A stretch of 64,000 bases of DNA from Centipeda flueggei ATCC 43531 (GTDB lineage Bacteria > Bacillota > Negativicutes > Selenomonadales > Selenomonadaceae), in contig NZ_GG694007.1 of assembly GCF_000160695.1 (NCBI RefSeq), positions 280,911 through 344,910 on the forward strand, given 5' to 3'. The position numbers and the translations under genes were made by a program. Each line of letters opens with the position of its first letter. Within the stretch, counting starts at the first letter, position 1. This document shows positions 28,520 to 37,052 of the stretch, one piece after another. The notes below the pieces were generated by a model, which saw only the letters and a program-made list of their open reading frames with translations, was not told the origin of the DNA and searched no databases.

Positions 28520-29191
28520 ATGAATTTCTTTGACAAGGTCAAGGGAAAGCTCATTATTTCCTGTCAGGCACTCGCGGACGAACCGCTCTGCAGTCCGTTC
28601 ATCATGGGGCGCATGGCACGTGCGGCAAAGGAGGGCGGCGCCGTCGGCATTCGCGCACAGAGTGTGGCGGACATCGATGAGATCCGTGCCGTCACCCAGC
28701 TGCCCGTGATCGGTCTTATCAAGCAGACCTATGCGGACTCGGAGATCTATATCACGGCGACCATGCGCGAGGCGGAGGCATTGATCGGGACGGGCTGCGA
28801 GATGATCGCCCTCGATATGACGAATCGTGAGCGCCCGCAGGGGACGGATGTGCGTGATCTCATTGCACGCATCCATGCGGCGCATCGCCTCGTGCTCGCC
28901 GATATTTCGACCTATGAGGAGGGCATGAAGGCAGCGGAGCTCGGCGCGGATGCCGTCTCGACCACGATGTCGGGCTATACGCCGTACAGCCCGCAGATCG
29001 CGGGGCCGGACTTCGCGCTGATGCGCCGCCTTGCAAAGGATGCGCCCGTGCCTGTCTTTGCGGAGGGGCGCATCAATACGCCGGAGGAACTGGTGGAGGC
29101 GATGCAGACGGGCGTCTTCGGCGCGATCGTCGGCTCCGCCATTACACGTCCCCAGCTGATTGCACGGCGCTTTACCGAGGCGATTGCATAA
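28520..29191 (+). CDS. nanE: N-acetylmannosamine-6-phosphate 2-epimerase
   Basis: 223 residues from ATG 28520, after TTGGAGG. The NanE TIM-barrel pattern is clear: LIISCQALADEPL, GAVGIRAQSVADI, PVIGLIKQTY, ALDMTNRERP and PVFAEGRINTPEE. It converts ManNAc-6-P to GlcNAc-6-P for NagA. A hairpin (GCGCAGTATC...GATACTGCGC) in the following gap may tune relative expression of nanA. Confidence 0.96.
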   Translation: MNFFDKVKGKLIISCQALADEPLCSPFIMGRMARAAKEGGAVGIRAQSVADIDEIRAVTQLPVIGLIKQTYADSEIYITATMREAEALIGTGCEMIALDMTNRERPQGTDVRDLIARIHAAHRLVLADISTYEEGMKAAELGADAVSTTMSGYTPYSPQIAGPDFALMRRLAKDAPVPVFAEGRINTPEELVEAMQTGVFGAIVGSAITRPQLIARRFTEAIA

Positions 29192-29270
29192 ATAGAGATG
29201 CGCAGTATCCCGCAAGTGATACTGCGCGGTGAGGCTATTCTTTCTATTTCATCCAAAAGGAGAAATTATT

Positions 29271-30146
29271 ATGAGAGATCTTAAGGGACTTTATTCCGCA
29301 CTGCTCTGCTCGTTCCACGAGGACGGCACGATCAACGAGAAGGGACTGCGCCAGATCATCCGCCACAACATCGACCACAACAAGATGGACGGGCTCTATG
29401 TCGGCGGCAGTACGGGCGAGAACTTCATGCTCTCGACGGAGGAGAAAAAGCGCATCTTTGAGATCGCGAAGGACGAGGCAAAGGACGATGTCACCCTCAT
29501 CGCGCAGGTTGGTTCGATCAACCTCAAGGAGTCCATCGAGCTTGCGAAGTTCGCGACGGATCTCGGCTATGATGCGCTCAGCGCAGTCACGCCGTTCTAC
29601 TACAAGTTCAGCTTTGATGAGGTACGCCACTACTACGAGAGCATCATCTCAGATGTGGACAACCGCATGATCATCTACTTCATCCCGTTCCTCACAGGAG
29701 TCAACATCAGCATTCCGCAGTTTGAAAAACTGTTCGCGAACAAGAAGATCGTCGGCGTCAAGTTCACGCAGGGCGACTTCTACCTCCTGGAGCGCATGCG
29801 CAAGGCGTTCCCGGACAAGCTCATCTTTGCCGGATTCGATGAGATGCTCCTCCCCGCGACGGTACTCGGCATCGACGGTGCAATCGGCTCGACCTACAAT
29901 GTCAACGCGGCGCGCGCCCGTCAGATCTATGAGCTCACCCGTGCAAACAAGATCAGCGAAGCACTCGAGGTACAGCACATTACGAACGATCTCATCACGG
30001 ATATCCTCGATAACGGTCTCTACGGAACGATCAAGCTGCTTCTCGCGGAGCAGGGCATCGAGGCAGGCTGCTGCCGTGAGCCGATGAAGCCGTACACGCC
30101 GGAGATGCGTGCACGCGCCAAGGAGATCTACAAGAAGTATTTCTGA
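29271..30146 (+). CDS. nanA: N-acetylneuraminate lyase
   Basis: 291 residues from ATG 29271, after AAAAGGAG. DHDPS-fold aldolase with GGSTGE at 45-50, the Tyr in YFIPFLTG (Tyr136) and the Schiff-base lysine in VGVKFTQGD (Lys164). The sequence YFIPFLTGVNIS is typical of sialate lyases rather than dihydrodipicolinate synthases. It splits Neu5Ac into ManNAc and pyruvate. Confidence 0.95.
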   Translation: MRDLKGLYSALLCSFHEDGTINEKGLRQIIRHNIDHNKMDGLYVGGSTGENFMLSTEEKKRIFEIAKDEAKDDVTLIAQVGSINLKESIELAKFATDLGYDALSAVTPFYYKFSFDEVRHYYESIISDVDNRMIIYFIPFLTGVNISIPQFEKLFANKKIVGVKFTQGDFYLLERMRKAFPDKLIFAGFDEMLLPATVLGIDGAIGSTYNVNAARARQIYELTRANKISEALEVQHITNDLITDILDNGLYGTIKLLLAEQGIEAGCCREPMKPYTPEMRARAKEIYKKYF

Positions 30147-30247
30147 GAAGATTGGTATCGTGTGCAGCCGCATCCAAAGCCTTCCCCGCACGTCGGGGGA
30201 GGGGCGCGCTGCTTCCCCCATTCACATCACAATAGGAGGAGATTTTC

Positions 30248-31795
30248 ATGCATGAGGGATTTACCTGGATTGATACGGCAGTCCTCATCATCTACCTGCT
30301 CGGCGTCCTCCTGGCAGGTCTCTACTATTCAAAAAAGGAAATGAAGGGCAAGGAGTTCTTCAAGGGCGACGGCACCATCCCCTGGTACGTTACCTGTGTC
30401 TCCATCTTCGCGACGCTGCTCAGCCCGATTTCCTTCCTTGCCATCCCGGGCAACTCGTATCACGGCTCGTGGATCTTCTGGTGGGCGCAGCTCGGTATGC
30501 TGTTCGCCATCCCGCTGACGATCCGCTACTTCCTGCCGATCTACAGCCGTCTGGAGATCGATACGGCGTATCACTACCTCCAGAAGCGTTTTGAGAGCGG
30601 CAAACTCCGTATCCTCGGCGCGCTCATGTTCATCGTCTTTCAGCTCGGACGCATGTCCATCATCATGTATCTGCCGTCCGTTGCACTCGCGGAAGTTACG
30701 GGGATCGATGTCAACCTGCTGATCGTCGTCATGGGGGTCATCGCCATCATTTATTCCTACTCCGGCGGACTCAAGGCGGTGCTCTACACCGACTTTATCC
30801 AAGGAACGGTTTTGATTGTCGGCATCGCCCTCTCGCTCGTCGTCATGATCGGCAGCATCCACGGCGGCTGGGGAACGGTCTGGGATACACTCACCACAGG
30901 GCATAAGTTCCTACTCGAAAACGAGGTCTGGTTCAGCCCCGATATCGTATCAAGCAGCGTCTTTATTACCTTTATCGGCGGCGGTCTCGTCACGTTCGCA
31001 TCCTATGTATCCAGTCAGGACATCGTCCAGCGGTTCACCACGACGACCGACATGAACCAGCTGCGCAAGATGACACTCGGCAATGGAGTCATTTCCATCT
31101 TTGCTGCGACGGTGTTCTTCCTCGTCGGTACCGCACTCTTCGTGTTCTATCAGCAGAACCCCGGCCTTCTCATGACCGACCGGCGCGATCTCGTGCTGGC
31201 GGCGTACATCACATACGAGCTGCCCACGGGTCTGACGGGCATCCTGCTGGCCGCGCTCTTTGCCGCCGCGCAGTCCACGCTCTCCACGGGCATCAACTCC
31301 GTGGCGACAAGCTGGGTGCTCGATATCCAGTCCGTGCTTCATCCTGAGATGCCGATGAAAAAGCAGACGCGCATCGCGCAGTTCATCTCGCTCGGCATCG
31401 GTATCCTCTCCATCGTAGTTGCCATCATCATGGCAGGCAGCGACATCCGCTCGGCGTATCAGTGGTTCAACAGCTTCATCGGGCTTGCACTCGGTGCACT
31501 CGCAGGCGTCTTCGTTCTCGGTGCATTCAGCCGCCATGCCAATGCGGCAGGTGCTGTCGCAGGCTTCCTCGTATCGACGGCAGTGGTCATCTACCTGAAG
31601 TACTTCGTCCCCTCCGTTTCGTTCTGGTCGTATACCCTCATCACCATCGCTCTCACGCTTGGGGTCGGTACGATCGTCAGCCGCCTCACAGCACCCGGCT
31701 ATACGGCACCTGCGGGTACGACGGTCTATGATACGCGCGGCGCGTCCCGCTGCGATGGGCAGGAGGATGCGGCAGTGTGTCACGTACATAAATAA
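30248..31795 (+). CDS. sodium:solute symporter, probable sialic acid transporter
   Basis: 515 residues with about 13 membrane segments. The SSS-family signatures are visible (YYSKKEMKGKEFFKGDGTIP after the first segment; GGLKAVLYTDFIQG near residue 180). Position between nanA and yhcH/nanK points to Na+-driven sialic acid uptake (NanT/SiaT of the SSS type). A GC-rich hairpin in the preceding 100-bp gap may separate its mRNA segment. The substrate is inferred from context. Confidence 0.85.
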   Translation: MHEGFTWIDTAVLIIYLLGVLLAGLYYSKKEMKGKEFFKGDGTIPWYVTCVSIFATLLSPISFLAIPGNSYHGSWIFWWAQLGMLFAIPLTIRYFLPIYSRLEIDTAYHYLQKRFESGKLRILGALMFIVFQLGRMSIIMYLPSVALAEVTGIDVNLLIVVMGVIAIIYSYSGGLKAVLYTDFIQGTVLIVGIALSLVVMIGSIHGGWGTVWDTLTTGHKFLLENEVWFSPDIVSSSVFITFIGGGLVTFASYVSSQDIVQRFTTTTDMNQLRKMTLGNGVISIFAATVFFLVGTALFVFYQQNPGLLMTDRRDLVLAAYITYELPTGLTGILLAALFAAAQSTLSTGINSVATSWVLDIQSVLHPEMPMKKQTRIAQFISLGIGILSIVVAIIMAGSDIRSAYQWFNSFIGLALGALAGVFVLGAFSRHANAAGAVAGFLVSTAVVIYLKYFVPSVSFWSYTLITIALTLGVGTIVSRLTAPGYTAPAGTTVYDTRGASRCDGQEDAAVCHVHK

Positions 31796-31855
31796 TTCGT
31801 TGCTATTCATTACGCCCGGCGCAGCTGCGTCGGGCATTTGTCAAAGGAGAGTTTT

Positions 31856-32305
31856 ATGATCTACGGCAGCATCCATCATGAAGATACCTATTCCTTCCTC
31901 CCGCCGCGCATTCGGCAGGCACTTGACTTTGCACGGACGCATGACCTCGGTGCGCTCCCCACAGGGCGCTGCGAGATCGCGGGCGACGATGTCTATGTCA
32001 ACATTGCGCACTATACGACGGGGGAGCGCAGCGAAAAGATCTGGGAGGCGCATCGTGCCTACATCGACATCCACGTTCTCGCCGAGGGCACGGAGAAGAT
32101 CGATGTCAGCCTGATCGAGCGGATGGAGACACATCCCTACGAGGCGGACAAGGACTATGTGCCGGCAGACGGCGCCGTCACGCAGACCACCGTCATGCGC
32201 CCCGGGGATTTCCTTGTCTGCTTCCCCGAGGATGTGCATCGTTCGGGGGTGAAAGTGGATGCACCGGCGCCGCTGAAAAAGGGCATCTTTAAGGTTCGTG
32301 TATGA
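31856..32305 (+). CDS. YhcH/NanQ-family protein (sialic acid catabolism)
   Basis: 149 residues from ATG 31856, after AAAGGAG. The YhcH/EbgC beta-barrel pattern is present: HRAYIDIHVLAEGTEKIDV and the C-terminal DFLVCFPEDVHRSG with probable metal-binding Glu/His. Family members (NanQ in E. coli) assist sialic acid use by promoting anomer conversion. A GC-rich hairpin (GCCCGGCGC...GCGTCGGGC) precedes it. Confidence 0.88.
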   Translation: MIYGSIHHEDTYSFLPPRIRQALDFARTHDLGALPTGRCEIAGDDVYVNIAHYTTGERSEKIWEAHRAYIDIHVLAEGTEKIDVSLIERMETHPYEADKDYVPADGAVTQTTVMRPGDFLVCFPEDVHRSGVKVDAPAPLKKGIFKVRV

Positions 32306-32323
32306 TCATGGGAGGGAGAGACC

Positions 32324-33211
32324 GTGTATCTCTGTATTGATATCGGCGGTACGGCGATCAAATACGGCGTGACCGATGCGGCGGGGACATTTGCTGCGCA
32401 TGGTTCCATGCCCACCGAGGCACAGGAACACGGCGGCCCCGGCATCGTGCGCAAGGTCAACGCACTCGTCCGGACGGCACAGGAGAAGCACGCACTGCGC
32501 GGCGTCGCGATCTCCACGGCGGGCATGGTCGATCCTGCCGCAGGGTCGATTCTCTATGCCCTTGAGGCATCGATCCCACGGTATCAGGGGGTCAACTGGA
32601 AAGCCGTCATGCGCGAGAACTTTGACCTCCCTGCCGCTGTCGAGAACGACGTCAACTGCGCCGCGCTCGGCGAGCTGTGGAAGGGGGCAGGACGCGGCGC
32701 GTCCTCATTCTTTGCCATGACCGTCGGCACGAGCATCGGCGGCTGTCTCGTCATGGACGGGCGCGTTGTGCACGGTGCCGCAGGGAGTGCGGGGGAGATC
32801 GCCTATATGCGCGTTCCGGGCGGAAGACTCCATGAGCGCTGCTCGGCAGCGGGGCTCGTCTCAGCCGTCTGCCGCGCAAAGGGGCTTCCTGACGGCAGCC
32901 TTGACGGACATGACGTGTTTGACTTTCTTGCCAAAGGGGATCCTGCGGCGCAGGAGGAGGTGGCACTGCTCATCGAATCCCTTGCGGATGCCGTCACGAA
33001 CGTTGTCTGCGTTGTGAATCCGGAGCGCATCGTGCTCGGCGGCGGCATCATGGCGCAGGAGGCCGTGCTGCGCCCGCGCGTGGAGGATGCCCTCCGTACA
33101 CGGCTTTCTCCGCCCGTCTATGCGGCGACAGAGCTCTCCTTTGCTGCAACGGGAAATGATGCGGGCATGCTCGGGGCGCTCTACCACTTCCTTCAGGAAC
33201 AGGGAGTATAG
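32324..33211 (+). CDS. nanK: ROK-family kinase, probable N-acetylmannosamine kinase
   Basis: 295 residues from GTG 32324, after GGAGGGAG. The ATP-binding start YLCIDIGGTAIKYGVTDAAG, the catalytic ENDVNCAALGE and GTSIGGCLVMDG are ROK features. The Cys-rich zinc motif of many ROK kinases is reduced (RLHERCSAAG). It phosphorylates ManNAc made by NanA, giving the NanE substrate. The assignment rests on operon position. Confidence 0.88.
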   Translation: MYLCIDIGGTAIKYGVTDAAGTFAAHGSMPTEAQEHGGPGIVRKVNALVRTAQEKHALRGVAISTAGMVDPAAGSILYALEASIPRYQGVNWKAVMRENFDLPAAVENDVNCAALGELWKGAGRGASSFFAMTVGTSIGGCLVMDGRVVHGAAGSAGEIAYMRVPGGRLHERCSAAGLVSAVCRAKGLPDGSLDGHDVFDFLAKGDPAAQEEVALLIESLADAVTNVVCVVNPERIVLGGGIMAQEAVLRPRVEDALRTRLSPPVYAATELSFAATGNDAGMLGALYHFLQEQGV

Positions 33212-33320
33212 ATCCAATCAGTGCTTCCTATATAACATGCCCTCAAAAAGCGGGAACAATCAAGCTTCTTTCGGGGGCACTTTCGGGGGCAGACGACCGG
33301 CACACAAAGGAGAAAACAAT

Positions 33321-34268
33321 ATGAAACTCTCATGGCATCGCACTGCGATCGCGGCACTCATTGCACTTGCACCGCTTACGGCTGCGGCCGCACCCGCCGA
33401 AGTCGGCACACCTCCGATCGCGTGGCAGTCGGTCGGCACACTCTCCCCCGCCGCAGGATACGCGGAGAACATCGGCGTTGCGGGTCTCGTACAAGGGACG
33501 TTCGGCGACTGCATCATCGTCGGCGGCGGCGCGAACTTCCCCGCGGGCGGGCCGCTCACGGGCAGGGCAAAGGTGACCTATCCCGACGTCTACGTCCTGC
33601 GTGCTACGACAGCAGGGCTCACCGAGACGGATCACGCGCAGATGCCGTACCCCGTCGGCTACGGCGTATCTGTGACGACACCGGACGGCGTGCTCTACTT
33701 CGGCGGCAGTACGGACGAGACGGGGGCGCGTGCCGTGACACGGTTCACTGCGCCGAACGGCAAGCTCCGCACAGAGACGCGGCCCGCGCTGCCCTTTGCC
33801 CTGCAGAACGGTGTCGCCGCCTATGACAAGGGCACAGTGTACCTCGGCGGCGGCAAGCAGGACGGCACACTCAGCAAGAAGTTCTACACCTACGATGTCA
33901 AGACAGGGATGCTGTCATCTCTCCCCGACTTCCCCGGCGAGCCACGCGAGCAGTCCGTTGCGGAGTTCCTCGGCGGGCGGCTCTATGTATTCAGCGGCGG
34001 CGCGAACGTAGCGTACACGGACGGCTATGCCTACGATCCGAAGACACGCGCATGGACAGAGATCAAGGGGCCGAACGTGGACGGCACGCCCGTCTCGCTT
34101 CTCGGTGTGCGTTCTGTGCGGCTCAATGCGGATGAGATGCTGGTCGTCGGCGGCTTTAACCACGAGATCTACAACTGGGCCGTATCGAATCTAAGCACCC
34201 TGCAAGGCGAGGAAAAATACGCCGAACCGCGGAGGCGTGTCGTCCCTCTGACCGAGCACCTGTCCTGA
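33321..34268 (+). CDS. N-acetylneuraminate epimerase-like Kelch protein, apparently C-terminally shortened
   Basis: 315 residues from ATG 33321, after AAAGGAG, with a signal peptide (about 1-26, ending TAAAAPAEV). Kelch-like repeats are visible (IIVGGGANFPAGGP, LYFGGSTDETGA, VYLGGGKQDGTL, LYVFSGGANVAY, MLVVGGFNHEIYN). It is related to NanM and the cyclically permuted mutarotases, which interconvert sialic acid anomers outside the inner membrane. Similarity ends near LQGEEKYAEP. Family members continue some 50-70 residues through a last blade, but here 13 unrelated residues and a stop follow, right before the flavoprotein gene. A deletion or fusion is inferred. Confidence 0.75.
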   Translation: MKLSWHRTAIAALIALAPLTAAAAPAEVGTPPIAWQSVGTLSPAAGYAENIGVAGLVQGTFGDCIIVGGGANFPAGGPLTGRAKVTYPDVYVLRATTAGLTETDHAQMPYPVGYGVSVTTPDGVLYFGGSTDETGARAVTRFTAPNGKLRTETRPALPFALQNGVAAYDKGTVYLGGGKQDGTLSKKFYTYDVKTGMLSSLPDFPGEPREQSVAEFLGGRLYVFSGGANVAYTDGYAYDPKTRAWTEIKGPNVDGTPVSLLGVRSVRLNADEMLVVGGFNHEIYNWAVSNLSTLQGEEKYAEPRRRVVPLTEHLS

Positions 34269-34284
34269 TGAGGAGAAAGACCAC

Positions 34285-35910
34285 ATGATTGTTTCATCCC
34301 AAGACCACTGTGACGTGCTGGTGATCGGCGCGGGCATCGCCGGGATCTGTGCGGCGATTGCGGCGGCAAAAGAGGGCTGCGCCGTCGTGCTCACGAGCAG
34401 TACGGAGATCTTTTCCGGCTCCAGCTTTTTCCCGGGGACATGGGGACTGGGGCTGATCGGTCCTGTGGACGCGGCGGACGAGGACGACCTTGCCGCAAGC
34501 ATTGCGCGGGTCGGAGCGGGGATGACGACACCCGCGCTCGTCAAAACCTTCGTACACAAGATCAATCCCTCGATCAACGCGCTGAAAGCATGCGGCATCC
34601 GGCTACGGACCGCAGAAAAATCCGATGAAAAAGAGTTTATCCCCTGTTTTGACCACAAGCGGCGAAATTGGAATGGTCTGGAAGCCGCCCGTATGCGTGC
34701 CGTCTTCCAAAAGGAGCTGTCGGAATACGGGGTGCGGCGCTGCCCCCATCATGAGGCATTGGAACTCGTTCAGCGCAGCGGACGCGTGTGCGGCGCAGTG
34801 TTCGCGGCGAAGAACCGCCTCCTCGCCATTCGCAGCAAGGCGGTCGTCCTCGCCACGGGCGGCTACAGCGGGCTGTTTCAGAACTGCCTCACGACCGCCG
34901 ATGTCACAGGGACGGGGCACGCCTTGGCACTGCGGGCAGGGGCGCGGCTCATCAACATGGAGTTCATGCAGATGATGCCCGGCTTCCTCTCCCCTGCGCC
35001 AAAGACCGTATTCAATGAAAAGACCTTTCGTTTTGCCACCTTCCGCGACGCGGACGGAAACGACATCTTGGCGCATCTGCCGAACCGCGCCGCACTGCTG
35101 GCGCAGCGATCCACGCACGGGCCGTTTACCGCTGCGGGCGCGGATCGCGCGGTCGACTTCGCCATTGCGCGCGCGGAGAAAAGCGGCGGGGCGTATGTGA
35201 GCTATTCGGACGAGATGAAGCAAAATCCGCCCGAGTTTATCGCGACCTATTTCGACTGGCTGCACGAGAAAAAGGGGCTGACCCCGAACGATCCCGTGCG
35301 AATTGGGATGTACGCCCATGCAGCGAACGGCGGCATCGTGATCGACAGCGATGCCGCAACGGATGTCCCCGGCCTTTATGCCTGCGGCGAAGTGACCGGC
35401 GGGATGCACGGGGCGGATCGGATCGGCGGGCTGTCCAGTGCAAACGGGCTTGTATTCGGAGAGATCGCGGGCAAATCCGCCGCCACAGAGGCGCGCGGCA
35501 CAATGGCTGCGGACGATGAGCTCCTCCTGCACGCGCACAGCATTCCCGATGCACACGCCATACGCAGCCGTCTCCACAGCGTAATGACAGAGAACGCCAT
35601 GATCGCACGCAGCGCGGAGGGGCTGACGCGGGCAATCCGCTTCTGCACGGACGCACGGGAGGAAATGGAGCGTAATGCCCCCGCGACAGCTGCAGCGGAT
35701 GCCGCCGCAGCCCTCCGCCTGTCCGCCCAGCTGCGGACGGCGACGGCAGTTCTGACAGCAGCTCTGCTGCGACGGGAAAGCAGGGGCGCACACTACCGCA
35801 CGGATCACCCCGACACACTGAAATCGGAGGAAAAGAGGATCATCGTTACCGAAACGAACGGCGCGATCACGGCGCGGCACGAAAGTTCCGAAGAACGCAC
35901 GCATGAATAA
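34285..35910 (+). CDS. FAD-dependent oxidoreductase, fumarate reductase/aspartate oxidase-like
   Basis: 541 residues. The dinucleotide motif DVLVIGAGIAGICAA is at the N-terminus. The substrate/FAD segment has MYAHAANGGIVIDSDA, and GLYACGEVTGGMHGADRIGG follows. A helical tail ends with RRESRGAHYRTDHP. These are features of the FrdA/SdhA/NadB family. It has no twin-arginine or lipid-attachment signal, so it is probably cytoplasmic. It is the last gene of the sialic-acid operon, 16 bp after the shortened nanM. A role in that pathway is not obvious. Confidence 0.78.
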   Translation: MIVSSQDHCDVLVIGAGIAGICAAIAAAKEGCAVVLTSSTEIFSGSSFFPGTWGLGLIGPVDAADEDDLAASIARVGAGMTTPALVKTFVHKINPSINALKACGIRLRTAEKSDEKEFIPCFDHKRRNWNGLEAARMRAVFQKELSEYGVRRCPHHEALELVQRSGRVCGAVFAAKNRLLAIRSKAVVLATGGYSGLFQNCLTTADVTGTGHALALRAGARLINMEFMQMMPGFLSPAPKTVFNEKTFRFATFRDADGNDILAHLPNRAALLAQRSTHGPFTAAGADRAVDFAIARAEKSGGAYVSYSDEMKQNPPEFIATYFDWLHEKKGLTPNDPVRIGMYAHAANGGIVIDSDAATDVPGLYACGEVTGGMHGADRIGGLSSANGLVFGEIAGKSAATEARGTMAADDELLLHAHSIPDAHAIRSRLHSVMTENAMIARSAEGLTRAIRFCTDAREEMERNAPATAAADAAAALRLSAQLRTATAVLTAALLRRESRGAHYRTDHPDTLKSEEKRIIVTETNGAITARHESSEERTHE

Positions 35911-35925
35911 TATGAGGGTCTACAG

Positions 35926-35963
35926 GAAAAACGCCGCTCTGCGTGGACGGCGTTTTCTTTTTC
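35926..35963 (+). terminator. terminator of the sialic-acid operon
   Basis: AAAAACGCCG / CGGCGTTTT stem followed by CTTTTTC, 16 bp after the flavoprotein stop. Confidence 0.85.
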
Positions 35964-36010
35964 AAAAAAATCTGCTATGATGAAAGGCAAGAATTGCATG
36001 AGGTGATCCA

Positions 36011-36853
36011 ATGAAGATACTCAGCCGGCTTGATGATCTGCCGTTTCGCGTCTCGAAGGGCGACCGCAAGATTATCGCCTGCATCCGTGCTCATCTCACG
36101 GAAATCCCGCGCATGACCATCCGTGAGATCGCCCATGCGAGCGGCACGGCAGAGGCAACCTGCACGCGCTTCGTGCGGAAGATGGGCTTTGCGGGACTCA
36201 GTGATTTCAAGGCGGCACTTGCCGCGGAGGGAGCAGAGCTGGGACGCTATCTCGACCGCGGGAATATCCAAAATGGGGAGACACCGCGTGAGACGGCGCG
36301 CAAGCTGCTCTCCGCGAACGTGATCGCCCTCGAAAAGACGCAGGACATCATCGCGGATGAAACGATTGACCGCTGTGCCCGTCTTCTCATCGGCGCACAG
36401 CGGATCGCGTTCATCGGACTGGGCTATTCGGGGATCATTGCGCAGGACTCCTGTTTCAAGTTTCTGCGCATTGGCATGAACTGCATCGCGCCGCGCGATA
36501 ATCACACGATGCGGATGATCGCCGCCATCATGGAGCCGGGCGATGTTATTGTCGCCATTTCGCACTCGGGTGAGACGGCGGACATCCTTGCAACGGTCGA
36601 TATCGCCCGCGCACGCGGCCTGCGGGTCATCTCCCTGACGGAGCATCATCCCTCGCGGCTGCGCAGCGCCTCCGATGTGAGTCTTACCTACATCGCGGCG
36701 GAAACCCCTCTTGAGACGGGCTCCATCGCCTCCAAGACGGCGCAGTTCTTCCTCGTTGATCTTGTCTACACCGAGGTGCTGAAGATCCTTCCGCCAAGTG
36801 CCATGGAAAAGCGCATCCGAACAACGGCGGCCGTGCGGGAGACGAAAGAGTAG
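36011..36853 (+). CDS. RpiR-family transcriptional regulator (probable sialic-acid regulator)
   Basis: 280 residues. The N-terminal HTH-RpiR domain (MTIREIAHASGTAEATCTRF, RKMGFAGLSDFK) is followed by a SIS sugar-phosphate-binding domain (RIAFIGLGYSGIIAQDSCFK, VIVAISHSGETADILATVDI). It has its own gap and -10-like TATGAT after the operon terminator. By position it should sense an amino-sugar phosphate and act on the inverted repeat before nagB. A 199-bp gap follows, with no clear feature apart from a TATAAT before dsdA. Confidence 0.85.
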   Translation: MKILSRLDDLPFRVSKGDRKIIACIRAHLTEIPRMTIREIAHASGTAEATCTRFVRKMGFAGLSDFKAALAAEGAELGRYLDRGNIQNGETPRETARKLLSANVIALEKTQDIIADETIDRCARLLIGAQRIAFIGLGYSGIIAQDSCFKFLRIGMNCIAPRDNHTMRMIAAIMEPGDVIVAISHSGETADILATVDIARARGLRVISLTEHHPSRLRSASDVSLTYIAAETPLETGSIASKTAQFFLVDLVYTEVLKILPPSAMEKRIRTTAAVRETKE

Positions 36854-37052
36854 AAACGGTCCATCGGAGCATAGAAAAGCCCCTCCCCTGCGTATCCTTT
36901 GCCGCGGCGGAACCCGCACCGATCATGACGCCGCTGCCAATCCATCGTTTAGGCAAATACGGGTAAAAGGCTATTGTTATTTCTTTTCGCGGTCATTCGT
37001 TCATGATATAATCACCATAAGATAAGCCTTTCATTTATCATAGGAGAATGAT

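Noticed and set aside
36854-37052. Reading frame on the minus strand between rpiR and dsdA (IGSGVMIGAGSAAAKDTQGR)
   Set aside because: It has a glycine-rich stretch but no ribosome-binding site or family match, and it overlaps rpiR. Treated as non-coding.
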